From NCBI GenBank assembly GCA_022627495.1, contig JAKEGJ010000007.1, positions 1-45,681 of the forward strand: a stretch of 45,681 bases of DNA, given 5' to 3'. Origin of the DNA: Microcaldota archaeon (GTDB taxonomy: Archaea; Micrarchaeota; Micrarchaeia; Anstonellales; Bilamarchaeaceae). The position numbers were made by a program, and so were the translations under genes. The notes below the pieces were generated by a model. That model worked only from the letters and a program-made list of their open reading frames with translations, was not told the origin of the DNA and ran no database searches. This document shows, piece by piece, positions 8,698 to 17,165 of the stretch. The stretch's first letter is position 1, and every line of letters begins with the position of its first letter.

Positions 8698-9375
8698 TCA
8701 GACAGGGGTGCCGGAGCCGTGGCAGCAGTAGCAGTCGTACGAGCCGCCCATCCTGACATTTGCGTAGGTTGTGTAACCGCGTTCCTTGCAGAGCATCGGG
8801 CATTTATCATACTGGTTGTACAGGGTTGTGGCGTAGCTCATGGCAAGGGTGCAGCCCCGTATGCCTGAAATGGGCGCAAGGCCTGGGGGCGGATTTTGGG
8901 GCAGCGCCGGCATCTGCGGAAAAGAAATGTGAATGCTGTCAAGCCCTGCCTTATCTATCACGTTGTCTGCGGCTCCTTTCAGCATTGTCGTCGCATCGGG
9001 GAACATGCCCGCGAGCGCCATCATCGCGACAGGGACCGCCACAAGCACTTTTGATTCGGCCCTTGCGATTTCACCGCTTCTTTTTATCGCCTGCCAGGCT
9101 CCGGAGAGCATGTCGAGCCCAAATTTTGCAATAAGCATGACTGCCAGGATGACCGCACCTGCTTTCAGGTAGTCGATGACGCCCATTTCGGACCTTCCCT
9201 TCGCCTTGAGCCCCTCCCAGTCCACGGATTCGCAGGCGTGGCTTTCAGGTTTCCGATGATACTCGCAGAGCATTTTCCCGCACAGCAAGCACCTTTTCAG
9301 GCTTTCCAAATTAGCGCTGCCGGAGCGGCAATACCCGCAAATGAGCTTCTTCCTTCCGCTTCTGTCCCCCACCAT
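8698..9375 (-). CDS. AN1-like zinc-finger membrane protein
   Basis: The N terminus (residues 13-49) has the spacing of an AN1-type zinc finger: CGYC, CLLCGKMLCEYH, then HAC. A hydrophobic segment follows (AGAVILAVMLIAKFGLDML) and a second near VLVAVPVAMMALAGMF. The C-terminal part has six cysteines including CPMLC and CYCCHG, possibly a second metal or disulfide-bonded domain on the other side of the membrane. AN1 fingers fused to membrane segments are known in archaea, mostly uncharacterised. It ends convergently 13 nt from alaS. A TATA-like tttataac element near 9398-9406 lies just upstream of the start. Confidence 0.65.
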   Translation of the reverse strand: MVGDRSGRKKLICGYCRSGSANLESLKRCLLCGKMLCEYHRKPESHACESVDWEGLKAKGRSEMGVIDYLKAGAVILAVMLIAKFGLDMLSGAWQAIKRSGEIARAESKVLVAVPVAMMALAGMFPDATTMLKGAADNVIDKAGLDSIHISFPQMPALPQNPPPGLAPISGIRGCTLAMSYATTLYNQYDKCPMLCKERGYTTYANVRMGGSYDCYCCHGSGTPV

Positions 9376-9434
9376 AGTGTTAATTTATGTTTCAAAAGGT
9401 TTATAACTATTTAGGGGGATTTGGAAATCCTTGG

Positions 9435-10154
9435 CTAGCCTTTGAACTTAGTTTTCGGCTTCTTGAGGAACTCGAACTCCTTCGGGTTCGCGTGGAATGC
9501 CGAAAGCAAATCCTTGCAGTCGAACCCGTACCTCAGGTTGAGTTCAGCAGGCGCAAGCTGCTCGCTTTTCTGCACGATGTAATTCGAATTCTGCACTATT
9601 TCGCCGTCCTTGAGGTAGTAGTATGCCGCGCCCCGGTTCTCCTCGAAATCCGAATAGACGGACTCGAACCTGTCATAGACCAGGTTGGAGAGTATGAGCG
9701 TATCGGGGCCGTTGTTTATCGAGACATGGCCGTATCCTGGCGGAAGCAGCACCACGTCGCCCTCCTTCGCACGGACGACTATCGTGTCTACGCTGCCGTT
9801 CCTGTTCCTCTTCTGCATAAGGAAGACCGCGCTCCCCCGCAGAACCTGGTACGCCTCAGGATACGCGAGGCCGTCCTCGCTTCCGGGGTGGTAATGCCCG
9901 AACGTCTTGGCGTATTCGCCTTTCACCGCCGCCGGCGGTATCACCGTGATGTCGAAGCGGATGTCGTCGCTGACATAGACGCTCCGGTACATGTAATATA
10001 GGTCCATCGTGGCGGTCTCATCCACGTTGCCCATCATGACGTTCTTCATCTGGGCGATTGTGCGCACCGACTTTGGGTGTTGCCCCCCGTTCACAAACAG
10101 GACGCTTCCGACCAGTTCAATCTTAAGCGGCTTCTCATAAAGGACCATGTCCAT
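9435..10154 (-). CDS. pgiA: Glucose-6-phosphate isomerase, archaeal cupin type
   Basis: The 239-residue protein has the cupin metal-site pattern of archaeal PGI: FGHYHPG, then EAYQVLRGSAVFLMQ, then GDVVLLPPGYGHVSINNG. These supply the His, His, Glu and His ligands. The enzyme interconverts glucose-6-phosphate and fructose-6-phosphate, normally with Fe or Mn. The gene overlaps the end of the upstream small helical protein by about 20 nt; a second in-frame ATG at 10148 is also possible. Together with tpiA at 39384 it supports sugar-phosphate metabolism in this organism. Confidence 0.9.
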   Translation of the reverse strand: MDMVLYEKPLKIELVGSVLFVNGGQHPKSVRTIAQMKNVMMGNVDETATMDLYYMYRSVYVSDDIRFDITVIPPAAVKGEYAKTFGHYHPGSEDGLAYPEAYQVLRGSAVFLMQKRNRNGSVDTIVVRAKEGDVVLLPPGYGHVSINNGPDTLILSNLVYDRFESVYSDFEENRGAAYYYLKDGEIVQNSNYIVQKSEQLAPAELNLRYGFDCKDLLSAFHANPKEFEFLKKPKTKFKG

Positions 10155-10542
10155 TCTCCACCACCCCCTTCATCCTCTTGAATTCCGCGATTTTGGCGAG
10201 CGGCTTCTTCACAAGCAGTTTCTGCTTCTCAAATTTATAAAACAGCAGCTTGAGGAACAGCAGGAACTCGCTCCTCCGGATTCCCCTCGCGTCGAACTCC
10301 TTCTGCAGCTTCTGGATGGTCTTGAAGGATGCTATGAAGTATGACATCTGTATGGTGTTGTTCCCGTTCCAGCCCCGGATTTCCTCGTACATCAGCATCC
10401 GGATTATGCCCAGGTGCGCCCGGAGCCGCTTCGAGGCTGCGTCGTTCCCCTCCACGCCGCTGCTGATTTTTTTCAGCATGTATGCCAAGGTCTCCCAATC
10501 TGCATCAGCCATGCTGTCGCTTATGCTGCTAGGAGGATTCAT
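10135..10542 (-). CDS. Small helical protein of unknown function, upstream of pgiA
   Basis: I do not recognise this protein. The ORF is open from 10614, but the upstream codons look non-coding. The ATG at 10542 (MNPPSSISDSMADADWE) is chosen; an ATG at 10512 is an alternative, and no strong ribosome-binding site separates them. The product (about 135 residues) is predicted to be all helical, with a basic C-terminal half (FLLFLKLLFYKFEKQKLLVKK). It overlaps pgiA by 20 nt, so the two are likely one operon. Confidence 0.55.
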   Translation of the reverse strand: MNPPSSISDSMADADWETLAYMLKKISSGVEGNDAASKRLRAHLGIIRMLMYEEIRGWNGNNTIQMSYFIASFKTIQKLQKEFDARGIRRSEFLLFLKLLFYKFEKQKLLVKKPLAKIAEFKRMKGVVENGHGPL

Positions 10543-10617
10543 GCGGTTAGGAAATATGACGAAAAGGTTTTTACAGCATCCGTCCCGCAAAAGGGATTGC
10601 CATCCGCATTGCATGGC

Positions 10618-11037
10618 TCATTCCCAGGGGAAAACAAGGCATCTTTCGAACGGCCTGCACGAGAAATCAGCATTTCCGGCATAGACGAATGTTTTCGCCT
10701 CCTTCGCACCCGCAGTCATCGCGAGCTTCCTCACTGCCGCAAGCGTCTTCCCGCTGTTGCTCACATCATCCACAATGAGGACGCGCTTCCTGTTCAAAAA
10801 AGCGAGATCGCCGGACTGGATTTCCGGCTCATCATGCACGACATTGGCAGGCTTGGAGTCGTCATAGCGCGAAGCGCGTACGCAAATGAGCCGGGAGCCG
10901 AGCCGATACGCCGCCACGGCAGCGAGGACCGCACCGCCGCGTTCAATCCCCAAAACGCATCCGGGCGCAAATTTTTTCATGGATTCCCATGGAGCGGATT
11001 CGATTATTTCGGAAAAAGAGACCGGAATAGGTTTCAT
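10618..11037 (-). CDS. Phosphoribosyltransferase-family protein
   Basis: The real gene starts at 11037, where ATG overlaps the upstream stop as ATGA; the longer open frame upstream is antiframe to the transporter gene. The 139-residue protein has the type I PRTase signature VLIVDDVSNSGKTL near its middle, preceded by GCVLGIERGGAVLAAVAAYRLG. The family transfers phosphoribose from or to PRPP in purine and pyrimidine salvage; the hood that sets base specificity is too short to read. Coupling with an ECF-like S component suggests uptake and salvage of a base or vitamin precursor, which is an inference. Confidence 0.85.
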   Translation of the reverse strand: MKPIPVSFSEIIESAPWESMKKFAPGCVLGIERGGAVLAAVAAYRLGSRLICVRASRYDDSKPANVVHDEPEIQSGDLAFLNRKRVLIVDDVSNSGKTLAAVRKLAMTAGAKEAKTFVYAGNADFSCRPFERCLVFPWE

Positions 11038-11531
11038 GCGCGCGCAGCCAGGATTGCCCGGAGGTGCGGGGCGAGGCTCGAGGCGATGGTGGCGCAGAGG
11101 ATGTTCCCCAGGAAAAGGGAGAGGGCTATCATCCCCACGACCTGCACGGGCATTCCAACAAGGAAAATGTCCGTCAGGACGACATAAGGCAGCTGGATGG
11201 CGAACGCGCCGAGCGCTGCCTTGAACGGCGTGGTCTTCGTGTATAAATATGCTGCCGCAACTCCGAGGACGAAGTTCCCGCCGATTATCCATGGGTTGTT
11301 TATCACAATGAGGGCGTTGTAGGACGATGTGAGCGCGCCAACGGCCCCGCCCACGATTGGCCCGAAGATGAAGCTGGCCAGGAATATGCCAATCTGGAAG
11401 AAATGGATCTGCAGGCCCGCAAACGGGAATATCGCGAGCGCGAGCAGGAAGGTCACGAGCGTGAGCGTGGCGAGCGCGCCGATTCGCAGGTAGGAGTTCA
11501 CCGGCACGAACCTGTCTGAAAACGGGAACAT
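11034..11531 (-). CDS. ECF-transporter-like S component (membrane protein)
   Basis: The start at 11531 (MFPFSDRF) is preferred to the ATG at 11585, because a TATA box (tatataaat, about 11553-11566) lies about 25 nt before it, giving a leaderless transcript and placing the longer start upstream of transcription. The 165-residue product has five or six hydrophobic segments and the pattern LQIHFFQIGIFLASFIFGPIVGGAVGAL, like substrate-binding S components of energy-coupling-factor vitamin transporters. The ATPase and T subunits are not in the window and would be shared. Substrate unknown; the coupled phosphoribosyltransferase hints at a base-like compound. Confidence 0.7.
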   Translation of the reverse strand: MFPFSDRFVPVNSYLRIGALATLTLVTFLLALAIFPFAGLQIHFFQIGIFLASFIFGPIVGGAVGALTSSYNALIVINNPWIIGGNFVLGVAAAYLYTKTTPFKAALGAFAIQLPYVVLTDIFLVGMPVQVVGMIALSLFLGNILCATIASSLAPHLRAILAARA

Positions 11532-11549
11532 GAAAGGGATTTCGCCAAC

Positions 11550-11567
11550 CGTATTTATATATCTGTA
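11550..11567. promoter_or_regulatory. Divergent promoter of the S-component and DUF362 genes
   Basis: The near-palindromic tatttatatatc provides a TATA box in both directions. On the minus strand it stands about 25 nt before the ATG at 11531 (leaderless). On the plus strand it stands about 45 nt before the ATG at 11604, which has its own ggtgat ribosome-binding site. Confidence 0.65.
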
Positions 11568-11603
11568 TTGAGTGGCATAATCCAACTCTATTTTGGTGAT
11601 GAT

Positions 11604-14345
11604 ATGTCAGAACATCGGGGGAATGTTTCCGGAAAGATGTCAAGGAAGAGCTTTTTGAAGACGGCAGGCGCGGGAGCAGCTGCGGCAGGGCTTGCTGGCG
11701 CCGGCATTGCGAGGGCCTCTGAAATTCCGGGCGCGGCCGCCCCCTCAACGAATTCCGTGCAGAAGGATACCAGCGGTTCCCTGATAGGTGCCGTCAGGAT
11801 GGATGCCGGAAAATCCTACTCCGGCGTGCCCGAGATTCTTGCCAAGTTCGCGAAAAGCGGCGAGGCCGATACTGAGTCCTGGGAAAAAATAAAGGCCAAG
11901 ATCGACTATACCTATGAAATCATCCACCTGGCCCTGAAGGAGGTCGTCCTCCAGGAGTCGCTCAAGAAAGACCTGAAGGAAGAGATACGCGCCGGAAAGA
12001 AGCTGCTGTTCAAGCCCAACATCGTGAACGCGCTTGTTTTCGACATGTCGGGTTTCGGCGGCCCGGGAATGGGGGTCCTTGCCTGCACGGACTGGGCATT
12101 CCTCGCGGCTCTCATGCGCTGGTTCCACGACAAGCTCGGCATCGACTACACCTCCATGGTTGTCGGTGAAGCGAGCACTACTATTCCCTCGATATCCGCC
12201 ATGGTGGACGGCCAGTTCGATATCCTGAGCGGGGAGCAGGGCGGTGGAGACTACGACAAATTCACGCCGGAGGCCCTCATCGAGGGAAGGGTGCCGATGC
12301 CGGCGCAGTTCCCCGGATTCCCCTTCCCCAATTTCTATATCGGGTATCCATTCTATTTCGTGAGGAAATACCTTGCAGAATCGCACGATCCGGCCCATAC
12401 CGACGACCCGATGTCCGGATACTATTACAGCCTGACGGGAAATAAGGCTGGCGCTGACGGCATGCCCAGCCCTGATGGCAATTACATCCCCCCGGGAAAG
12501 AGGCAGTACCTCAGCGTCGAGGACCTGAATTTCTCCGAGTCGCCGGACCGGGGCAGGGTGGTAATGGTCCCTGACGGCGGAGCCAATTTCCCCGAAGGGG
12601 TTGAATTCCACAAGATAGTCGTTGGCGACCCGTCAGACCGTTCCAACTATCCCGGCTGCGTTCTAATCAACGTGCCGAAACTGAAGGTGCACGACGACAC
12701 GATGATAACGAACGCATTCAAGAACATCGGAATCGGCATGGTTCCCACGGGGGCGACCAATCCCGACCCGGAGAATCCCTACGAATTCAAATACTCGCTC
12801 CCGCACGACTTCCCCGCGACTTACAAGGGGCTGCTGCCGCATACGATATGGCAGGTGCAATTCATGGAACACCCGGCCGACCACGCCCTGCTCGATGAAT
12901 TCTATTTCCTTTACGGCGGCATGCCCGACTATTCCATACCGCCCCGGCAGACAGCCGGCCTTGCAGGCACCATGGTCGACACCAACCTGGCCGTCAGCAG
13001 GAATTTCGGGGCATCCGAAGGCAAAAGCATGGTGAAGCATACGTTGCATGTGGCGGACTGCATAATTACCGCCAACGTCGACCACACTGGCCAGATGGGG
13101 CCTGTCGGGGTCAGCGAAGGCCTCGCCCTAGTCTCCCTGGACCCGGTGGCCATGGACTCCTTCTGCGCGAATTACATGTCCAAGAACGTGCCCAGGGCTA
13201 TTGCCAACCAATACGGCCTTCAATTCGCGATGGGCGTTCCAATCCCGCGCTGGAGCAGCTCTTACCAGTGGATTTCCGGGATGGCCGAGGATGGCAGCCC
13301 CACCTACAGCTACGGTGCCATCGTCACGGATTCCGGCCTTGACTCGCCGGTCATGAAAAATGTCGAACTGTTTTATGCGCAAGCCCGGGGCCTGGGCTCT
13401 ATGGGCTACCATATCATCGGCAACGACAAGACATCAACGACCAATTCTTCCCTGATATCGAAGGATGGCCATCTCGGGAAGGCCGAGCATAATGCATTCG
13501 TCGAGATAATCTCTCCGGCGATGTATTTCGACTATGCCAACATCCTTTGGTGGCTCCAGAACACATCAGTCTCCTACGCAGCCGCGACCGATGCGATACC
13601 GGGGAGCCAATCCTCCTTTGCCGCGGAGTTCATGTCCTACGATAGCGTGCAGGACGGGGGCAATGGCGATTCTTTCCTGGATTTCAGCGAGAAAGGGAAG
13701 AAAGGATACTACGATACGGTTCTTGCTGTAAGCTCGACCGGGTTGAACCTGGGTGCAAGGCCGCAGGACCTTTTTGAGCACGGGTTCTTCTTCATAAATT
13801 CGAGGTTCCTGAAATATTCCCACCCATCCTGGAACGTCGGGGGCATCGACCCGGTCGGAACATACCTTGACGGTCTGGCGGTGTCTACGGCCCTGGGCCT
13901 GGCATACGGTGGCGAGCAGATTGATTTCTTCTTCCGAATTCCCTTCGGCGCCGGCTCGGACGGGATTGCCAAATGGCCGAGCCTGCAGTTCGCGAGATAC
14001 CTGACCGACATGTTTCTCATATACGGGACGGGCGGCATGTATTCCTATGCAGTCTCAGGTGCCGCGATTATCAGCCGGGCATTCGGGATTCCGGTTTCGT
14101 TCAGGCTGTACGTCCCGGATAGCGTGCCCTATGCGCCCGGAGCCCCCTGCAATCCCTACGGGCTCAACTTCGGCGCCAACTGGGCCAGGGTGATGTACCC
14201 GCAAGGCGGCATAGATTCGCTGCGCATCGTCGAAATCAATCCGGGGGACCCGGATTACGCGAAGAAGGTATTCACGCTGGAACTGCTGGGGCCTGACGGC
14301 AACGTCCTGATGAACCCCCAGACTGGCCAAGAGATGAGGTGGTGA
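11604..14345 (+). CDS. Large Tat-type secreted DUF362-domain protein
   Basis: The ATG at 11604 has a ggtgat ribosome-binding site and gives 913 residues. A Tat-like signal (SRKSFLKTAGAGAAAAGLA) has Arg-Lys instead of Arg-Arg; cleavage would follow GIARA. The next 500 residues match DUF362 proteins: LLFKPNIV, VLINVPKLKVHDDTMITNAFKNIGIG and LVSLDPVAMDSFCANY. This family often binds Fe-S clusters, but no CxxCxxC motif is seen. The last 350 residues (FFFINSRFLKYSHPSWNV, FGAGSDGIAKWPSLQFARYLTDMF) are an extra domain I cannot name. Folded export by Tat suggests a cofactor-bearing redox protein outside the membrane. A 42-residue ORF follows directly. Confidence 0.8.
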   Translation: MSEHRGNVSGKMSRKSFLKTAGAGAAAAGLAGAGIARASEIPGAAAPSTNSVQKDTSGSLIGAVRMDAGKSYSGVPEILAKFAKSGEADTESWEKIKAKIDYTYEIIHLALKEVVLQESLKKDLKEEIRAGKKLLFKPNIVNALVFDMSGFGGPGMGVLACTDWAFLAALMRWFHDKLGIDYTSMVVGEASTTIPSISAMVDGQFDILSGEQGGGDYDKFTPEALIEGRVPMPAQFPGFPFPNFYIGYPFYFVRKYLAESHDPAHTDDPMSGYYYSLTGNKAGADGMPSPDGNYIPPGKRQYLSVEDLNFSESPDRGRVVMVPDGGANFPEGVEFHKIVVGDPSDRSNYPGCVLINVPKLKVHDDTMITNAFKNIGIGMVPTGATNPDPENPYEFKYSLPHDFPATYKGLLPHTIWQVQFMEHPADHALLDEFYFLYGGMPDYSIPPRQTAGLAGTMVDTNLAVSRNFGASEGKSMVKHTLHVADCIITANVDHTGQMGPVGVSEGLALVSLDPVAMDSFCANYMSKNVPRAIANQYGLQFAMGVPIPRWSSSYQWISGMAEDGSPTYSYGAIVTDSGLDSPVMKNVELFYAQARGLGSMGYHIIGNDKTSTTNSSLISKDGHLGKAEHNAFVEIISPAMYFDYANILWWLQNTSVSYAAATDAIPGSQSSFAAEFMSYDSVQDGGNGDSFLDFSEKGKKGYYDTVLAVSSTGLNLGARPQDLFEHGFFFINSRFLKYSHPSWNVGGIDPVGTYLDGLAVSTALGLAYGGEQIDFFFRIPFGAGSDGIAKWPSLQFARYLTDMFLIYGTGGMYSYAVSGAAIISRAFGIPVSFRLYVPDSVPYAPGAPCNPYGLNFGANWARVMYPQGGIDSLRIVEINPGDPDYAKKVFTLELLGPDGNVLMNPQTGQEMRW

Positions 14346-14347
14346 AA

Positions 14348-14476
14348 ATGAAGCCAAATTCCAAATCAACGAACCCGGTCCTTGCCAAGGGGCCGCCGAT
14401 ATTCGGGCCGAAACCGGACCGCGACTCGATTGCGCAAGCGGCCAAGAACCTCACCGAGGCCCTGAAGCGCAAGTGA
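14348..14476 (+). CDS. 42-residue basic protein following the DUF362 gene
   Basis: The ATG at 14348 comes 2 nt after the DUF362 stop, with ggtgg as ribosome-binding site inside the previous gene. The peptide begins MKPNSKSTNPVLAKGPP, contains FGPKPDRDSIAQAAKNL and ends ALKRK. It is Pro- and Lys-rich with a short C-terminal helix and is not recognised. The tight spacing supports a real gene translated with the Tat protein, perhaps a small partner. Confidence 0.55.
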   Translation: MKPNSKSTNPVLAKGPPIFGPKPDRDSIAQAAKNLTEALKRK

Positions 14477-14535
14477 ATCCCTTTGATTTATTTTAAAAAA
14501 ATTGCCGAACTGGAGAAATAAGATTATGTCCCTTG

Positions 14536-14660
14536 CTGGAACTTCGCGCACTTGAACGACGTTTCGTTCACAATCGCGATGCATTGCATCGCGGTGCCCA
14601 TTGTTCAAAGAACAATAGGGGGGCGCAAATTGTTCGGTTTGCCGAACAATTACGTTCCAG
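14536..14660. repeat. Four perfect hairpins enclosed by an outer stem
   Basis: An outer pair CTGGAAC (14536-14542) and GTTCCAG (14654-14660) encloses four adjacent hairpins with short loops: 14553-14570 (TGAACGA stem), 14573-14595 (CGCGATGC stem), 14597-14620 (ATTGTTC stem flanked by ccc/ggg) and 14628-14651 (AATTGTTCGG stem). The third hairpin is shared with 24560-24583. No ORF fits. The region can fold as a multibranch RNA or DNA cruciform and lies between the DUF362 operon and the convergent tRNA-Gln, followed by a GAAAC tract. Confidence 0.75.
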
Positions 14661-14681
14661 GCGGGCTATTTTCCCCGAGGC

Positions 14682-14715
14682 GAAACCGGAAACACAAAAC
14701 CCGAAACTGGAAACC
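14682..14715. repeat. GAAAC-type degenerate repeat tract
   Basis: The words gaaaccggaaac and gaaactggaaac recur here between the hairpin locus and tRNA-Gln. This is the same low-complexity family as near tRNA-Lys and inside glyS. Confidence 0.65.
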
Positions 14716-14753
14716 CATTAGCCTCTAGTGACGGCACATGAAAAGAAGATATT

Positions 14754-14944
14754 AGCCCCGAGCGGATTCGAACCGCTGTCAATGGATATCCTCAAAGCCT
14801 TTTGTTTGCCTCAGGGTTTTCCCAGGGATTTTGCCCGGGGAACCTCCTTGGCCAAAAGGCCTTTCCAGAGTCCACTATCCTTGACCGTTGCCGGCCCTGC
14901 CGGCAAATCATGGCTGCCAGGCCAGGGCTCTAGACGACGGGGCT
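14754..14944 (-). tRNA. tRNA-Gln(CUG) with two introns
   Basis: Acceptor AGCCCCG/CGGGGCT, T arm AGCGG-TTCGAAT-CCGCT and anticodon stem GTGGA/TCCAT with anticodon CTG are clear. The gene is 191 nt, against about 73 nt mature. One intron of about 77 nt is at the 37/38 site (about 14788-14864). A second of about 41 nt must interrupt the D loop (near 14888-14928), because the D stem halves GTCT and GGAT flank a long insertion and only its removal restores a GGTCAA-type D loop. Exact D-loop junctions are uncertain by a few bases. Confidence 0.85.
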
Positions 14945-14984
14945 AGGGATTAACATGGGAGATTAAGGGCAAAAGGAATAAAAG

Positions 14985-15596
14985 CTAAACATTATGCTTG
15001 ACGACCACAAGAGTCATGCCCTCTTTCAGCACGAAATCCGGCTTCGGCTCCACGAACTTCCCTTCCATTATTATGGAAATCACGGCGAAATCGTTCTTCT
15101 CGTTGGCCTCCTTGACCGTCTTGTCCACGAGCGGCCCCGCAACTTCCTTCTCGAACATCTCCACGTTCGAATACGACGGGTCGAGCATCATGGAAATCAT
15201 GGGATTGAGAACGGCGTTCGCAAGCTCGCGCGCAAGCGTCGTCTCCGGTATCAGGGGAATCACGCCCAATTTCTCCATCAGCCTCGAATACCTGGCTTCG
15301 GACGCCCTCGATATCACCCTGCGCGCATTCATGTGCCTGGCATAGACGGAAACAAGGAAATTCGTCTCCTCGCTTCCTGTCACCGCGAAAACGAAATCCG
15401 TCTTGTCCAGCTTCAGCTCCTCAAGCAGCTTCGGGTCGCTCACATCGCCGCAGATGACCGCCGCATTCGTCTCTCCGGCGACCTCGTCGCAGACTGCGCG
15501 GTTCTCGTCGACGATGGTGACCTTGAACCTTTTGCCCTCAAGAATCCGGTTAAGCGCCCTGCCGACCCTTCCGGCTCCGAAAATCACGATGTTCAT
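14985..15596 (-). CDS. trkA: TrkA-type potassium uptake regulator
   Basis: The 203-residue protein has an RCK-N domain with the NAD-binding GAGRVG motif at residues 7-12 and the acidic strand end IVDENRAVCDEV. The RCK-C domain occupies about residues 130-203 (DFVLKEGMTLVVVKHN). It gates the TrkH channel in response to nucleotides at the inner face of the membrane. It is a single-domain form, so two or four copies would assemble. It follows trkH with one base between stop and start, a typical trkH-trkA operon. Confidence 0.95.
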   Translation of the reverse strand: MNIVIFGAGRVGRALNRILEGKRFKVTIVDENRAVCDEVAGETNAAVICGDVSDPKLLEELKLDKTDFVFAVTGSEETNFLVSVYARHMNARRVISRASEARYSRLMEKLGVIPLIPETTLARELANAVLNPMISMMLDPSYSNVEMFEKEVAGPLVDKTVKEANEKNDFAVISIIMEGKFVEPKPDFVLKEGMTLVVVKHNV

Positions 15597-15597
15597 A

Positions 15598-17055
15598 TCA
15601 TCTCCTCACGAGAAACGCTATCAATGCCAGGCTCGGGAATATCTCTACCCTTCCAACATACATCAGGATTATTAATAACGTCTTCCCCGCCCACCCGATT
15701 GCGGGTATGCTCACCGTGGAAAGGCCTACGTTTCCCATTGCGGTTGCTACAAGGAAGAGTGAATCCTCTGTGCCGTAGCTGGCCGCCATGAACGCGCCTG
15801 CGGCTGCGAGGAATATGAAGAGATAGGCGAAGACGAAAATCGCGCTTTCAACAATCATCCGGTCGGGTATCGGCAGGCCGTTGATTTTCACCATCTGGAT
15901 GGAGCCCTTGGGCAGGAACGCCTCCTTTATCTGCCGCCAGACCGCCTTGAATATCACAAGCACCCGCCACAGCTTGATTGCGCCGGTAGTGGAGCCCGTC
16001 ATGCCCCCGCTAAGCATCAGTATTATCAGGAGATAAATCCCGAAGGCATGGATTGCCTGCAGGTTGCCGATGCCGAACCCTCCCCCAGCTATCGCAGCCA
16101 CGGCGTTGAGGAAGAAGTTGAACGCGCCGTCATGGGCGAGGCCTACGGCAAGCAGGACGGCGAGTGCCAGTATCCCGGCATACGCGAGGAACTCCTCATC
16201 CGTCACCGCCCTCTCCCAATGGCCCTTCCAGGCGTTCCGGAAGAACAGCACGCTCGTCGCGCCGGCGAACATCATCGAAGCGAGCACAACGCGCTGTATT
16301 GCGCTCACGTCGTAATTATCGAAGGGGAAAAAGCCGCCGTTCGATATGCCGGCGAAAGTCAGGTTGATGGCATCGAAAGGGCCGAACCCCACAATCATGG
16401 CGATGACGATGAATACTGCAGTCAGGCCGATATAGACGCCGAATGTCGTCTTTACCGTGGAAGCTATGCCAAGCTCCGTTTCGCTCCTGCCTTCGGCCTT
16501 GAGGAAGCTTATGGCTTCCCTGCCCTTCGTAGTGCTCAAAATCAGGACGACTATGCCCAGGCCTCCCACCCATTGCGTGATGCTCCGGAAGAATATGACC
16601 GAACCCGGGATTACCGAGACGCTCGGCAGGGCGGAAAGCCCGGTCGACGTCCATCCGGACATGCTCTCAAAGAGCGCATCCACTACGGGCACCCCGAAAT
16701 ACAGGTATGGCAATACCGAGAGGAACGGGACCACGAGCCATGCAATCCCGGTCAGGGCAAGAACCTCGCCCAGGGTGAGCGTCTCCACCTCCTTCCTCAT
16801 GGATTCTGTGTTGAAGACCTTCCTGTAGCTGAATTCCGTATCCGGCTTGTACAGCGAGCGCAGGGCTGTCTTCGTGTTCTCAATCATGTTTCCGGCTATC
16901 TGGGGCAGTGCAGGCAAGCCCATAATGAGTATTGTGGCGAGAATCGGCACCCAGCCGTCGTCTCCGGCAATCAGGCTGTAGGCGAGCGACAGCGTGAGGG
17001 GTAATGATGCGTAGAACATGACCGCCCCCAGTTTCCGGAGTATCTCCATCAACAA
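15598..17055 (-). CDS. trkH: TrkH/KtrB-type potassium transporter membrane subunit
   Basis: The 485-residue membrane protein shows the repeated pore layout of the TrkH family: SMSGWTSTGLSAL in the first pore loop, then IAGGGFGIGN, GGMTGSTTGAIK and AMGNVGLSTV in later loops. These glycine-rich loops form the selectivity filter. It imports K+ together with TrkA, encoded one base downstream. About ten hydrophobic helices are visible. The region 17056-17165 is a divergent promoter region with hisS. Confidence 0.95.
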   Translation of the reverse strand: MLMEILRKLGAVMFYASLPLTLSLAYSLIAGDDGWVPILATILIMGLPALPQIAGNMIENTKTALRSLYKPDTEFSYRKVFNTESMRKEVETLTLGEVLALTGIAWLVVPFLSVLPYLYFGVPVVDALFESMSGWTSTGLSALPSVSVIPGSVIFFRSITQWVGGLGIVVLILSTTKGREAISFLKAEGRSETELGIASTVKTTFGVYIGLTAVFIVIAMIVGFGPFDAINLTFAGISNGGFFPFDNYDVSAIQRVVLASMMFAGATSVLFFRNAWKGHWERAVTDEEFLAYAGILALAVLLAVGLAHDGAFNFFLNAVAAIAGGGFGIGNLQAIHAFGIYLLIILMLSGGMTGSTTGAIKLWRVLVIFKAVWRQIKEAFLPKGSIQMVKINGLPIPDRMIVESAIFVFAYLFIFLAAAGAFMAASYGTEDSLFLVATAMGNVGLSTVSIPAIGWAGKTLLIILMYVGRVEIFPSLALIAFLVRR

Positions 17056-17165
17056 TACTACTTATGGTGGGATTTTATGCTTTGGCAAGCCCGCGATGGC
17101 CGCTATCCCCGGCGCCTCTGCCGCCATTAATCCCATTTTTTAACCCATGATGAGGAATTCATGCC

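Noticed and set aside
10618-11748. 376-residue version of the phosphoribosyltransferase
   Set aside because: The first 237 residues are out-of-frame translation of the S-component gene; the ATGA at 11034-11037 marks the real start.
14536-14660. Possible CRISPR or rho-type terminator
   Set aside because: No repeated direct repeats with spacers, and the stems differ from each other; archaeal termination would not need such hairpins.
14728-14946. Short open frame across tRNA-Gln
   Set aside because: The DNA is fully explained by the interrupted tRNA.
16048-17004. 318-codon open frame antisense to trkH
   Set aside because: Shadow of a well-conserved membrane protein; composition rich in His/Arg/Gln as expected from the reverse frame.
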